DNA of 64,000 bases, taken from the NCBI RefSeq assembly GCF_012516375.2, contig NZ_CP051204.2, positions 7,130,001 through 7,194,000 on the forward strand. Reading direction: 5' to 3'. This DNA comes from Chitinophaga oryzae (GTDB lineage: Bacteria; Bacteroidota; Bacteroidia; Chitinophagales; Chitinophagaceae). Positions 43,288 to 52,566 of this stretch are shown here, piece by piece. A model generated the notes under the pieces. It was not told the origin of the DNA. It searched no databases and saw only the letters and a list, made by a program, of their open reading frames with translations. Every line of letters starts with the position of its first letter. The stretch's first letter is position 1. Position numbers and translations under genes: made by a program.

Positions 43288-44412
43288 AATCAACTCCTTC
43301 AACTTGGCAATCACCCTATCTACTTCTGTTCTTGTATTGTTTTTGGAGAAGGAGAAACGCACCGCGATCTGGTTAGGATTGCTATTGATGGCGCGGATCA
43401 CATGAGAGCCCGCACTGGCCCCGGAAGTGCAGGCGCTGCCGCCGGAAGCGCAGATACCGTTGATATCCAGGTTGAACAGGATCATTTCGCTCTTCTCTGA
43501 TTTCGGGAAAGATACATTCAGCACCGTGTACAGGCTGCGGCCTTTCAGGTCGCCGTTGAAGGTAACACCCGGAATATTCTTTTCCAGTTCGGCCGCCATG
43601 TACAGACGCAGGTCATTGATGTAGGCGCTGTGCTCTGCCTGGTGTTCAGTGGCCAGTTCCAGCGCTTTGGCAAACCCGATGATACCGTAGAGGTTTTCCG
43701 TGCCGGCGCGCATGTTGCGTTCCTGGCTGCCACCCTGGATGTAAGGGTTTATTTTCACGTTTTCATTGATGTACAGGATGCCCACGCCTTTAGGGCCATG
43801 GAACTTGTGTCCTGCACCGGTGATGAAATGGACAGGCGTATTACGCAGGTCGAACGGATAGTGCCCTACGGTTTGTACAGTATCTGAATGGAAGATAGCG
43901 TCAAATTCTTTGCACAGCGTGCCTACGGCGTTCAGGTCCAGCAGGTTGCCGATTTCGTTGTTGGCGTGCATCAGCGTTACCAGGCATTTGCCGCCGGCAT
44001 TTTGCAACAGTTCGCGGAGATGGTCCATGTCAATATGGCCGGATGGCAGTATTTTGACAAAAGACAGCCCGACACCACGATGGTGATGCAGGTACTCCAC
44101 GGTGTGCAGGGTAGCATGATGCTCTATCGGGGAAGAGATGATGTGTTTGCATCCCAGATCATTCACCGCAGCATTGATAGCCGTGTTGCTGCTTTCGGTA
44201 CCGCCGGAAGTAAAAAAGATTTCTCCCGGGTGCGCGTTCAGGATTTTGGCCACTGATTTACGCGCATTTTCTATACCCAGCCTGGTTTCTCTTCCATAGG
44301 AGTAGATAGATGAAGGGTTTCCAAACTTTTCCGTCATATAAGGCAGCATGGCATCCAATACCACCGGGTCAAGAGAGGTGGTTGCTGCATTATCAAAATA
44401 AATTCTTTCCAA
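43285..44412 (-). CDS. Cysteine desulfurase, NifS/IscS family
   Basis: 375 residues from a TTG start (no in-frame ATG upstream in the leader). YFDNAATTSLD opens the fold; ITGAGHKFHGPKG gives the PLP-binding Lys203; ASGGSACTSG holds the catalytic Cys328 on the mobile loop, with the SAC-S pattern of the NifS/IscS group I. The enzyme takes sulfur from cysteine for Fe-S clusters or thio-modified tRNA. No isc or suf genes are next to it, so the destination is open. The 172-bp leader is filled with A/T-rich repeats. Confidence 0.92.
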   Translation of the reverse strand: MERIYFDNAATTSLDPVVLDAMLPYMTEKFGNPSSIYSYGRETRLGIENARKSVAKILNAHPGEIFFTSGGTESSNTAINAAVNDLGCKHIISSPIEHHATLHTVEYLHHHRGVGLSFVKILPSGHIDMDHLRELLQNAGGKCLVTLMHANNEIGNLLDLNAVGTLCKEFDAIFHSDTVQTVGHYPFDLRNTPVHFITGAGHKFHGPKGVGILYINENVKINPYIQGGSQERNMRAGTENLYGIIGFAKALELATEHQAEHSAYINDLRLYMAAELEKNIPGVTFNGDLKGRSLYTVLNVSFPKSEKSEMILFNLDINGICASGGSACTSGASAGSHVIRAINSNPNQIAVRFSFSKNNTRTEVDRVIAKLKELI

Positions 44413-44469
44413 TGTGGGTGGTTTTTGATGGCTTTTATAATGGTGCCACCAAAGTTCCGAAAAATTTAG

Positions 44470-44586
44470 CTATTTTGACATTTAGCTATTTTTATATTTA
44501 ACTATTTAGGTATTTATATATTATCACTAAATGTCCCTTTCCCTAAATAAACCCAATAACCAAATATCAAAATAACCAAATGATCA
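44470..44586. repeat. Imperfect palindrome of TTTAGCTATTT / AACCAAAT repeats
   Basis: Left arm 44463-44510 contains units of ATTTAGCTATTTTGA; right arm 44552-44586 contains AACCAAATATCAAAATAACC. They pair with several mismatches. The right arm ends in the TGA stop codon of the LytTR gene (44584-44586). Confidence 0.7.
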
Positions 44587-45297
44587 AGAGTTCCTGTTGA
44601 TGAGGTCATAAAACCGGTCGCGGTAGCCGTCGCTGATGGGGATGGACTGGTTGGCGATCATCACCGTATTTTTTTCCACCGAATTGATTTTATTGAGTGA
44701 CACCAGGTAAGAGCGGTGCACGCGGATAAACTTATCGGCCGGCAGGCGGGTTTCGAATGACTTGAGGCTGCGCAGCGTCAGCACGGGCAGATTGGGAGTA
44801 TAAATTTTCGTATAGTCTTTGAGTGCTTCGATGAAAAGAATGTCTTCAAGATTGATCTTGATGATTTTATATTCCGTTTTGATAAAGATGTAGTCGTTGG
44901 CAAAGGTGGCCGTATCGGAGGGAGCCGCCTTCTGCTGGTTGGCCGTAAACGTCTCTCCGGCTTTGGCGGCCGCTTTCAGGAAACGTTCGAACGGAACGGG
45001 TTTCAACAGATAATCCACTACATCGAGGTTAAAGCCGTCGAGCGCATATTCACCATACGCGGTGGTAAAGATGACCATCGGCGGATACTTCAGGGACTTC
45101 AGGAACTGTATGCCGGTAATATCCGGCATTTTTATATCCAGAAACACCAGGTCCACCGGTTCTTCCTGGATAAAGCGCAGGGCATTGGCGGCGTTTTCAA
45201 ACTTACCGGCCAGCTGAAGGAAAGGTACTTTGCGGATATAGTCCTCCAGTATTTCCAGTGCCAGCGGCTCGTCATCCACAGCGATACACTTTATCAT
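44584..45297 (-). CDS. LytTR-family response regulator
   Basis: 237 residues. The receiver domain (1-120) has the acidic pair Asp8/Asp9, phosphoacceptor Asp54 (VFLDIKMPD) and Lys near 104 (LLKPVPFERF). The LytTR DNA-binding domain (about 140-235) shows the usual KTEYKIIKINLEDILFIEALKDYTKIYT and RVHRSYLVSLNKI. It regulates genes by binding imperfect direct repeats and is paired with the sensor kinase encoded just upstream (4-bp overlap). Targets are not evident. Confidence 0.93.
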   Translation of the reverse strand: MIKCIAVDDEPLALEILEDYIRKVPFLQLAGKFENAANALRFIQEEPVDLVFLDIKMPDITGIQFLKSLKYPPMVIFTTAYGEYALDGFNLDVVDYLLKPVPFERFLKAAAKAGETFTANQQKAAPSDTATFANDYIFIKTEYKIIKINLEDILFIEALKDYTKIYTPNLPVLTLRSLKSFETRLPADKFIRVHRSYLVSLNKINSVEKNTVMIANQSIPISDGYRDRFYDLINRNS

Positions 45298-46598
45298 TTT
45301 TTCAATACTATTTTAAGATCCACAATAAACTGGTTGTCTGTTTCCGTGATAGTGATTTCATGGTCTCCGTGATAGAGCATGTCCAGTCTTTTCAATACGT
45401 TCTGTAACCCGATACCGCCTCTTTCGGATACCCGCTCTTTAAAGAGGCTGTTTCTGACAATTAATCTGATCATATTTTCGGTAATAGTGATATCGATGTT
45501 GATAAAGGATTCCTCTGCGTAGCTGACGCCGTGCTTAAAAGCATTCTCCACAAAAGGCACCAGCAGCATAGGTTCTATCAGGAAGCCCGACGCCTGGCCT
45601 TTTAAATGACAGGAGATGTCAATGTCCTGTGACAGCCGCAACCGTTGTATATCGATGTAGTCCTGTAGATATTTCAGTTCCTGTTCCAGTTGTACTTTAT
45701 CCTCGTTGGATTCGTAGATCATATACCGCATAATGGTTGACAACTTCAGGATCGCATGTTCTGTTTGTCCTGATTGTTTATGTGCCAGTGAATAGATAGT
45801 ATTCAGACAATTAAAAAGAAAATGCGGATTTATTTGCGACTTCAGGAATTTCAGTTCTGCATTCAGTTTTTCCACTTTCAACGCTTCCCGTTGTTTTTCA
45901 CTTTCAAACCACTCCACGGCAATTTTGATGAATCCGCTCATAAACAGCATCAGCAACGCAAAAAAACCAGAGCGGCGAAGTACTTCCGGGAACAACAGGT
46001 AATCCCAGAAAGAGACTTTGTCTTCGATGACCCGGAACCAGCGTGGCGGCGGCATTGGCATGGTAGTCACCACCGGTTTGGCCATGGTGGCGATATGTAC
46101 TTTGGTACTACCCAGCGGTGTGGCCATTGCGCTGGCAGTTAACCGCACTCCTTCCTCCTCTCTCATGTCGTAACGTTGGTTAAACGAAGGAAACGCCCTG
46201 GTTGTTACATCATTGGCCAATTTGGCTTTATCCATCCGCACGGTCATCATCGGGCCACGGCCGATGAAGTTGCGGAAAAAATAAAAGTCAAGCGCCGCCT
46301 GCTGTGCGGTAATAAACACCACCAGCAATATCACGGTGCAGAGGTACTGTACAATCTTCTGCCGGTTGAAATAACGTGGTATCAGCACATAGATATTCAG
46401 GTAGAAAATGGCGATCAGAAAGAGGTTGTCAATCAGCTCCTTGACAAAAAAAGTTTTATGCAGGATCTGGATGCGGTAAATAAAAAAAGGAAAGAATAAA
46501 AAACATACCCATCCCAATATGTGCAGGGAGACGACGACCGGGCGATTCTTTAATATACGTTTGAAATGGAGCATCATTGTAATTGATGCGATAAACAT
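45294..46598 (-). CDS. LytS-type sensor histidine kinase (His_kinase family)
   Basis: 434 residues. Four N-terminal membrane helices and a fifth near 205-228 surround a periplasmic or loop region rich in Pro/Met. The dimerisation motif INPHFLFNCLNTIYSLAH gives phospho-His259; a HATPase_c-like end has the N-box FVENAFKHG and a GGIGLQNVLKRL G-box. Together with the LytTR protein it forms a two-component system typical of Bacteroidota. The signal is unknown. ATGs at 46577 or 46574 are possible later starts. Confidence 0.9.
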   Translation of the reverse strand: MFIASITMMLHFKRILKNRPVVVSLHILGWVCFLFFPFFIYRIQILHKTFFVKELIDNLFLIAIFYLNIYVLIPRYFNRQKIVQYLCTVILLVVFITAQQAALDFYFFRNFIGRGPMMTVRMDKAKLANDVTTRAFPSFNQRYDMREEEGVRLTASAMATPLGSTKVHIATMAKPVVTTMPMPPPRWFRVIEDKVSFWDYLLFPEVLRRSGFFALLMLFMSGFIKIAVEWFESEKQREALKVEKLNAELKFLKSQINPHFLFNCLNTIYSLAHKQSGQTEHAILKLSTIMRYMIYESNEDKVQLEQELKYLQDYIDIQRLRLSQDIDISCHLKGQASGFLIEPMLLVPFVENAFKHGVSYAEESFINIDITITENMIRLIVRNSLFKERVSERGGIGLQNVLKRLDMLYHGDHEITITETDNQFIVDLKIVLKK

Positions 46599-46779
46599 AC
46601 AACGGTATCCGGTATAGCGTGTGTTAAAGTTTGTTAATCCTGGTATAACGGATTGTTAAAATTGGAATGAGAAAAACAGCTTCTTAAAATCTTCTTAAAA
46701 TTGCACCCATAGGGAATCCCACCCGGTCCTAAGATCACTTAAAACCAGGCGGGATTACGCCTCTGAACAGACAACATTC

Positions 46780-47118
46780 TTATTGCACGCCAGCCACCTG
46801 CATCTTTATTAATTCCGTTAGTGTCATCGTTGGTCTTTGGCGCGCCATCAGTTTTTCCACCACTGCCTGCCCTACCTTTTGCGCATCTTCTTTTGTGCGG
46901 AAGGGCCTGTTGCCCGCGATACCGGGAATCACATCCTGGCAGATGAAGGAACGATGGTCCACCATTACCCGGTAGCCCCAGCCACCAGCCGTTTCAAAGG
47001 GAACGACTGTCAGCTGCACCATATCTGCATCCTGCGAAGAATACAGATGACGCCGGTATGCTGCCAGCAACAGCAGTAGCGCCACCGGAACGGCCCAGAT
47101 TAATTTTCGTTTAGTCAT
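46780..47118 (-). CDS. DUF4907 family small membrane-anchored protein
   Basis: 112 residues from ATG 47118. An in-frame GTG/ATG 78 bp upstream would add 26 residues overlapping the Kelch gene, so I prefer 47118, which places a good membrane helix (KLIWAVPVALLLLLAAY) at the N-terminus. The rest has the pattern YRVMVDHRSFICQDVIPGIAGNRPF and a late AQKVGQAVVEKL, typical of DUF4907. It overlaps the Kelch gene's stop by 8 bp. In Bacteroidota DUF4907, Kelch and DUF4270 genes occur as neighbours, as here; function is unknown. Confidence 0.72.
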   Translation of the reverse strand: MTKRKLIWAVPVALLLLLAAYRRHLYSSQDADMVQLTVVPFETAGGWGYRVMVDHRSFICQDVIPGIAGNRPFRTKEDAQKVGQAVVEKLMARQRPTMTLTELIKMQVAGVQ

Positions 47119-48112
47119 ACTGGTTATATTCCGCCGTTGGGTCAAATTCAAACATATTATCGAATGGCTGGCTGGAGCTGGTACCCAGCACCACAAAGCC
47201 CCTGTCTTTCACCGCGAAGCCGGTAGCTCCGTTGCGCGCCGCCCCTTCAAAATCCGTTTTCTGTACCCACAGGTCCGTACCCGGGTTGTACTCCCATACG
47301 GCAGACGACAGGCTTGTTTTGGTACCGGACACCACGTATCCCAGGCCGCGCATCGCGAAAGACGCGGCGCCGCTGCCTTTGAAATTATAGTCGTCGTCGA
47401 AGCTCTGATCGGTCACATTATCGATAGCACGCAGCTGCGTCCACGTTTCGGAAGTGCCGTCAAACGAATAGAAATCCGACACATAGCTGCCATTAGCGAC
47501 ACCCATGCACAGGTAAGCCTTATTATTGATCACAAAAACGTTGGCATCCTGTCTTTTACCGCTGGTAAGGCTTTGTACCTGTGTCCATGCATTGGCCACC
47601 GGATCGTAGCGCCAGTTGTCTTTCAGCCAGTTGCCGTCATACCCTGTGGCGATATATCCTTTATCGTTCAGTGCAAAAGCGACGGCGCCATACCGCGCCG
47701 TACCGGCAAAATCCGCTTTACGGGCCCAGGTATTAGCAACGGGATCGTACTGGTAAAAATCATTCAGCTTGTTAAGGCCATCATACCCCGTACCGATGTA
47801 TCCTTTTCCGGCCATGGCCATACCGACCGCGCCACTGCGGCCTACGCCGGGGAACGGCGCTTTCTGCGTCCACTGGTTCAGGGTCACATCAAACACCCAG
47901 AAATCCTGCAGCCTGTTTTCACCATCGTAACCGGTGCCAACATAAGCTTTATTATCTATCACAAAGGAAGCGGCAGCGCTTCTGCCTACGCCTTCAAACT
48001 CAGAACGTTTGATCCAGTTGCCCACTTTAGTAGTCGTGGAGGAGTCCTTGGAACAGGCCACCAGGGAAGCGACCAATAATAAACTGTAACCTTTTAAATA
48101 ACGCATTCGCAT
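47111..48112 (-). CDS. Kelch-repeat beta-propeller lipoprotein
   Basis: 333 residues. SPII signal peptide with lipobox SLVAC (Cys near 20), then six or so Kelch-type blades: repeated 'AVGMAMAGKGYIGTGYDG', 'FYQYDPVANTW' and similar Gly-Tyr/Trp patterns about every 48 residues. Likely an outer-membrane or periplasmic ligand-binding propeller. ATG 48106 is an alternative start two residues in. It is transcribed with DUF4907 away from the DUF4270 and barrel genes, and the four look like one envelope module. Confidence 0.88.
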   Translation of the reverse strand: MRMRYLKGYSLLLVASLVACSKDSSTTTKVGNWIKRSEFEGVGRSAAASFVIDNKAYVGTGYDGENRLQDFWVFDVTLNQWTQKAPFPGVGRSGAVGMAMAGKGYIGTGYDGLNKLNDFYQYDPVANTWARKADFAGTARYGAVAFALNDKGYIATGYDGNWLKDNWRYDPVANAWTQVQSLTSGKRQDANVFVINNKAYLCMGVANGSYVSDFYSFDGTSETWTQLRAIDNVTDQSFDDDYNFKGSGAASFAMRGLGYVVSGTKTSLSSAVWEYNPGTDLWVQKTDFEGAARNGATGFAVKDRGFVVLGTSSSQPFDNMFEFDPTAEYNQYD

Positions 48113-48129
48113 GTTCGTTTTACTGTTGC

Positions 48130-48159
48130 CAAAATTATCCGTGGAAGCATTCCGGCAAA
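48130..48159 (-). promoter_or_regulatory. Promoter of the Kelch/DUF4907 pair
   Basis: On the minus strand the -7 box TAATTTTG (48130-48137) lies 18 bp downstream of TTTG (48156-48159). Both match the Bacteroidota consensus. The leader would be only about 10-15 bases long. Confidence 0.65.
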
Positions 48160-48353
48160 CAGGAAATAGACATTCCCCTCTTTTTAACTGACGGATACCG
48201 CTTTTTCATCTGCCAGCAGTAATCTTTTGCATTTAGCCGCAATACAAGCCCTTTGGGCGGCACAAAGAACAGAATAATAGTTTCATCGATAAATAATGCC
48301 CATTGGCATATTACAGCAACGGCAAGTATCGATCGTGTCTAAAATTGCGCACC

Positions 48354-49748
48354 ATGAACCACGATTTTTTTTCACACAAAGGAATAAGAAGGGAACAAAG
48401 GAACATAAGGCCTTTGGCTTTAACGTATTTTGTTTCCCGCAAAGGCGCTAAGCGGCAAAGCAGCATAAGCAACTGGCTGCTATTGTTATTGCTGACCGGT
48501 ATGGCAGCCTGCCAGAAAGCCGGCTTCTCCTATGATAATGTGATAGACGACCAGCAAACCGATTATATCCTTACCGACACCCTGTCGGTAGCCATGAAAA
48601 CCATCCGGTATGATTCAGTGCCTACCTCCGGCACCGGCATGCTGCTGGTAGGCGCCAAATCAGACCCCTACCTGGGCGCCGTCACCGCCGGCTCTTACTT
48701 CCAGCTTATACAGCCAACAGGAACGGACATACCTGTCAACGGCTCCGGCTTCGATTCATTGCGGCTCCTGCTGCGCCCCACCGGCTACATTGCCGGCGAT
48801 TCCCTGCAACCACTAAGCCTGCAGGTATACCGGGTGACACAAACCATCCAGTTCGCCAAAACATTTTACAACCTCTACAACAACAGTAACTTCGCCACCG
48901 AAAGCACGCCCTTGGGCACCTTCACCGGCATCATCCGCCCGAAGACGGATAAAACCGTGCGCATCCCTCTGTCCGACGCACTCGGCAGCCAGCTCTTCAC
49001 CCTGCTGCGCGATAAAAAACCGGAGGTCTCCGCAGGGCCCAACTTCCTGGATTTCTTCCGCGGCCTGAAAGTGGCGCCCGGCCCGGGAAGCGCTTCCCTG
49101 ATGGCTTTCATGGCCCAGGACACTTCGCTGACGATGCGCCTGTATTATCATATCAACGAGATCGTACCTACCGCGAAATATGTGGATTTTAAGATGAACG
49201 CCAGCGAACTGCAGTTCAACCAGATCAGCGTCAACCGCAGCGGCACGCCCCTTGAACAGCTGCAGGGCACTGTAAAGGAACTGCCTTCCTCCGCTACCGG
49301 CAATATGTCTTTCACGCAGTCGCTGACCGGCGTGGGGACCCGCATCGATCTTCCTTATCTCAAAAACATGTCACAGCTGGGGCAGTTTTTTAAAATCATG
49401 AAAGTGATCCTTACCGTTTACCCTGCAACCGGCACTTTTAGCGGCAGCAGCCAGATACCGGCCAATCTCGCCCTGTGCCAGGTAGACAAAACCAATACCG
49501 TCACCGATACCCTCTCCTATGGCAACCTGACGGTAGACAACATGTACAACGAAAACACATACTACACCTACGACATCACCAACTACTGCAATACACAGCT
49601 CACCGCCGACGGCACCGCCCTCCGGGGCCTGCTGCTGACAACGCCCGGCGGCTCCGGAAGAAACAGTTTAGACAGACTGGTGATCAACGACCAGCAGGTA
49701 CCCAAAAAGAAAATCAAAATACAGGTCTACTACCTGCTGTATAAATAA
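48354..49748 (+). CDS. DUF4270 family lipoprotein
   Basis: 464 residues from ATG 48354. The lipobox TGMAAC puts the lipidated Cys at about residue 49, so the n-region before the hydrophobic LLLLLL core is unusually long and basic. Much of that extension (48360-48470) reads like the GCAAAG-motif repeat also seen at 52567-52753, suggesting that a repeat has invaded the 5' end and supplied the start region. The mature protein has the DUF4270 pattern (AVTAGSYFQLIQPTGTDIPVNG; SLRLLLRPTGYIAGD). Bacteroidota DUF4270 proteins are surface-associated but uncharacterised. The barrel gene starts 5 bp after it. Confidence 0.82.
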   Translation: MNHDFFSHKGIRREQRNIRPLALTYFVSRKGAKRQSSISNWLLLLLLTGMAACQKAGFSYDNVIDDQQTDYILTDTLSVAMKTIRYDSVPTSGTGMLLVGAKSDPYLGAVTAGSYFQLIQPTGTDIPVNGSGFDSLRLLLRPTGYIAGDSLQPLSLQVYRVTQTIQFAKTFYNLYNNSNFATESTPLGTFTGIIRPKTDKTVRIPLSDALGSQLFTLLRDKKPEVSAGPNFLDFFRGLKVAPGPGSASLMAFMAQDTSLTMRLYYHINEIVPTAKYVDFKMNASELQFNQISVNRSGTPLEQLQGTVKELPSSATGNMSFTQSLTGVGTRIDLPYLKNMSQLGQFFKIMKVILTVYPATGTFSGSSQIPANLALCQVDKTNTVTDTLSYGNLTVDNMYNENTYYTYDITNYCNTQLTADGTALRGLLLTTPGGSGRNSLDRLVINDQQVPKKKIKIQVYYLLYK

Positions 49749-49753
49749 CGGAC

Positions 49754-50989
49754 ATGACTATGCGCAAAAAAATATATACCGGTGCCGCCGCGCTGTTGCT
49801 GCTCGCCACCGCCGCGGAAGCACAACACGGCATCAACTCTATTTATTCCGCCTATGGCATCGGCGATCTCGAAACAAGGGATTACAGCCGCAATTTCGGG
49901 CTCGGCAGCACCGGCATAGGCCGCCGCAACAGCGGCTACCTGAACGAGCTGAATCCGGCCTCCTACAGCGCTTTACCCACACAGAACTTCATGTTCGACG
50001 CCTCGCTGAAGGGGCAATACCTCACCTACTCCGGCAGCAATATCTCGCAGACAGCCGCCGACCTCAATTTTAAACGGCTGGCACTCGGCTTCAAAGCGGC
50101 CCGCTGGTGGGGCATCGGCGCCGGCGTCACCCCTTTCAGCACGGTAGACTACAAACTGCTCAACAACAAGTTCATCACCGGCACAGGCAACCCTATCACC
50201 GCCACCACCACCGGTACCGGCGGCCTGAACCGGGCCTATATCTCCAATGGTTTTCAGCTCAACGAACATTTTTCCGTCGGCGTTTCCACCGGATTCCTGT
50301 TCGGTCCTGTCAATATCAGTCAGACCGTGGGTTCCGACTCCCTCGCCACGCAACACAACCAGTACACCTTCAAACCCAATTTCACGGCAGGCGCACAGTA
50401 TGTCACCAAACTGTCCAAAGACTGGCAGCTGGGCCTGGGCGCCACCTACCGCTTCGAAACGAAGATGAAGCTGCAACAAAAGCTCAACATCGTCAACCAG
50501 GACAACACGCCTTACTACACAGAACAGCTGGCGCCGGGCTACTTTACCCTGCCAGCGGAATTCGGCGGTGGTATCTCCCTCACCAACAACACCATTACCT
50601 GGGTGGCCGACTACCGGCGCCAGCAATGGAACGGCCTTGGCAACAAAGGACTGAACTATTACTACCAGGATGGGCAGCGTTTTTCCACCGGCGTCGAATA
50701 CGCTATCAACAAACAGTATTACAACCGGCCCATAGAGGGATTGATCCTGCAGGCAGGCTTCAGCTACAACGAGTCGCCGCTCGTGATCAAAAACACGACA
50801 ATAAAGGATATCTCCGGCACGCTGGGGCTTTCCTTACCCAGCAAAACGGGACAATTGCGCTATTATGTAGGACTGGAGGCCGGGCAGCGGGGCACTACCG
50901 CCAATGGGCTGATCAAGGAAAATTACGTCAATGCAGTCTTTAACTTCAGCCTGCGGGATATCTGGTTCCTCAAGCGTCTAAACCAATGA
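49754..50989 (+). CDS. Outer membrane beta-barrel protein (FadL/PorV-like)
   Basis: 411 residues with a signal peptide (cleavage near AEAQ, residue 23). The mature N-terminus has an amphipathic GINSIYSAYGIGDLETRDYSRNFGLGSTGIG segment and LNELNPASYSALP, as in FadL-type and PorV-type barrels with an inserted N-terminal plug; alternating aromatic strands follow and the protein ends in Asn/Gln. It may form an outer-membrane channel or a scaffold for the DUF4270 lipoprotein encoded just upstream. The stop TGA is the first codon of a palindromic repeat. Confidence 0.8.
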   Translation: MTMRKKIYTGAAALLLLATAAEAQHGINSIYSAYGIGDLETRDYSRNFGLGSTGIGRRNSGYLNELNPASYSALPTQNFMFDASLKGQYLTYSGSNISQTAADLNFKRLALGFKAARWWGIGAGVTPFSTVDYKLLNNKFITGTGNPITATTTGTGGLNRAYISNGFQLNEHFSVGVSTGFLFGPVNISQTVGSDSLATQHNQYTFKPNFTAGAQYVTKLSKDWQLGLGATYRFETKMKLQQKLNIVNQDNTPYYTEQLAPGYFTLPAEFGGGISLTNNTITWVADYRRQQWNGLGNKGLNYYYQDGQRFSTGVEYAINKQYYNRPIEGLILQAGFSYNESPLVIKNTTIKDISGTLGLSLPSKTGQLRYYVGLEAGQRGTTANGLIKENYVNAVFNFSLRDIWFLKRLNQ

Positions 50990-51099
50990 TATTTGGTTAT
51001 TTTTTTTATTTGGTTATTTTTTTATTTGATTTACGGATTTTGAGATTTTGGAATTTTGAAATTTAGAAATAACCAAATAATCAAATACCCAAATAATCA
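50987..51099. repeat. Stop-to-stop palindrome of TTTGGTTATTT-type repeats
   Basis: Arms around 50987-51023 (TGATATTTGGTTATTTTTT, then more units) and 51070-51099 pair, with a central TTTTGAGATTTTGGAATTTTG section. Both ends are TGA stop codons, of the barrel gene on the plus strand and the GH1 gene on the minus strand. Confidence 0.82.
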
Positions 51100-52461
51100 A
51101 GTGGTTAAATTTAACAATTCGCGGAACCAGTAACCGGAGCTTTTGATGGTGCGGTGCTGTGTTTCAAAATCGATATGCACCAGGCCGAAGCGGGCGCGGT
51201 ACCCTTCGGCCCATTCGAAATTATCTGTGAGGGTCCAGGCGAAGTAGCCATCTACCGGGATTCCTTCCTTTTTGGCTTTGAGGACGCCTTCAAGATATTC
51301 ACTGAAATATTGGATGCGGTCCGTGTCATGAATGGAGCCATCTTCCGCGCGCAGATCGGGGAAGGCGGCGCCGCCTTCCGTCACAATCAGTTTCTTCACG
51401 CCGTCATAGGCAGCAAACTGTTTGAGCACTTCATACAGCCCGTTGCCGTTGATTTCCCATCCCAGCGCAGTAGTGGGCACATTGCGCGCCCGTGGTTTCA
51501 CCTCCGATATGTTGACCACCGGCATAAAAGCATTGTATTTTACCACGAGCGGAAAATAGTTCTGTACCCCGATAAAATCGAAGTCAAACGCCAGTTTATC
51601 CCAATCGCGCCACAGCGCATAGCGTCGCTCAATACGTTTTAACAGCGGGAAGTCATCTACCGGGTAACCCATGCCCAGCGAGGGTTCCAGGAACAGCCGG
51701 TTAAAGAGGGCATCTGCTTTGCGGGCCGCCTGCAGGTCTTTTTCGTTGTTGGTAAACGGGATGACCTGTGAACAGGACAGGGCCGTACCGATATTGGCGC
51801 CGGCCACTTCTTCGCGTATCACGCGGCCGCCTTCCGCCTGTGCCATCACTGCGTGATGCACGGCCGGCAGAAACCAGGACATCCCGATTTTGCCGGGCGC
51901 ATGTACGCCCAGCATATACCCTAGCGCCGTAAAGCCAAAAGGTTCGTTCAGGATGATCCAGTTTTTCACTTTGTTGCCGAATGCTTTTGCACATACCCGC
52001 ACATAGTTTTCGAAAGCGAATACCACGCCGCGGTGGCACCAACCGCCTTTGTTTTCCAGCGCCTGTGGCAGGTCCCAGTGATACAGCGTCACATAGGGTT
52101 CCAGGCCCAGTTCCAGGCAGGCGTCTATCACGCGATGGTAGAAGTCGATACCCGCCTGGTTGACGGCGCCGGTACCGCCGGGGATGATCCTCGCCCAGGA
52201 CAGGGAGAAGCGGAACACATTAAATCCCAGCATTTTCGCCAGCAGAATATCCTGTGTATAACGGTTATAGAAATCGCACGCCACCTGTGCATGGGTTTTA
52301 TCGCGGATTTTTCCTTTGCGGCGGGAAAAGGTGTCCCAGATGGAGGCGCCTTTGCCGTCGAGGTCGTGTGCGCCTTCATTTTGAAAGGCAGAAATGGTGA
52401 CGCCCCACAGGAAATCATCCCCGAAATCCTTCCGGGTGAAAGGGATGGCTGATTGTAGCAT
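51097..52461 (-). CDS. GH1 beta-glucosidase/glycosidase
   Basis: 454 residues, normal GH1 length. FLWGVTISAFQNEGA is the family start pattern; WIILNEPFG gives the acid/base Glu173 (NEP) and KLIVTEGGAAF the nucleophile Glu362 (TENG equivalent). No signal peptide is visible, so it should act in the cytosol on beta-glucosides, beta-galactosides or phospho-sugars brought in by transporters. The basic residues that mark 6-phospho-specific enzymes cannot be judged safely. A 187-bp palindrome lies in the divergent gap upstream. Confidence 0.93.
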   Translation of the reverse strand: MLQSAIPFTRKDFGDDFLWGVTISAFQNEGAHDLDGKGASIWDTFSRRKGKIRDKTHAQVACDFYNRYTQDILLAKMLGFNVFRFSLSWARIIPGGTGAVNQAGIDFYHRVIDACLELGLEPYVTLYHWDLPQALENKGGWCHRGVVFAFENYVRVCAKAFGNKVKNWIILNEPFGFTALGYMLGVHAPGKIGMSWFLPAVHHAVMAQAEGGRVIREEVAGANIGTALSCSQVIPFTNNEKDLQAARKADALFNRLFLEPSLGMGYPVDDFPLLKRIERRYALWRDWDKLAFDFDFIGVQNYFPLVVKYNAFMPVVNISEVKPRARNVPTTALGWEINGNGLYEVLKQFAAYDGVKKLIVTEGGAAFPDLRAEDGSIHDTDRIQYFSEYLEGVLKAKKEGIPVDGYFAWTLTDNFEWAEGYRARFGLVHIDFETQHRTIKSSGYWFRELLNLTT

Positions 52462-52566
52462 ATCTAATAGCTGAATAAATGGTGCAGCCAGGCTGCATCA
52501 GATCAACCTGCAGTTTACGACACTTTGCGTAAAAAAGTGATTATTTTATTGTTAACGGCCCCCGCC

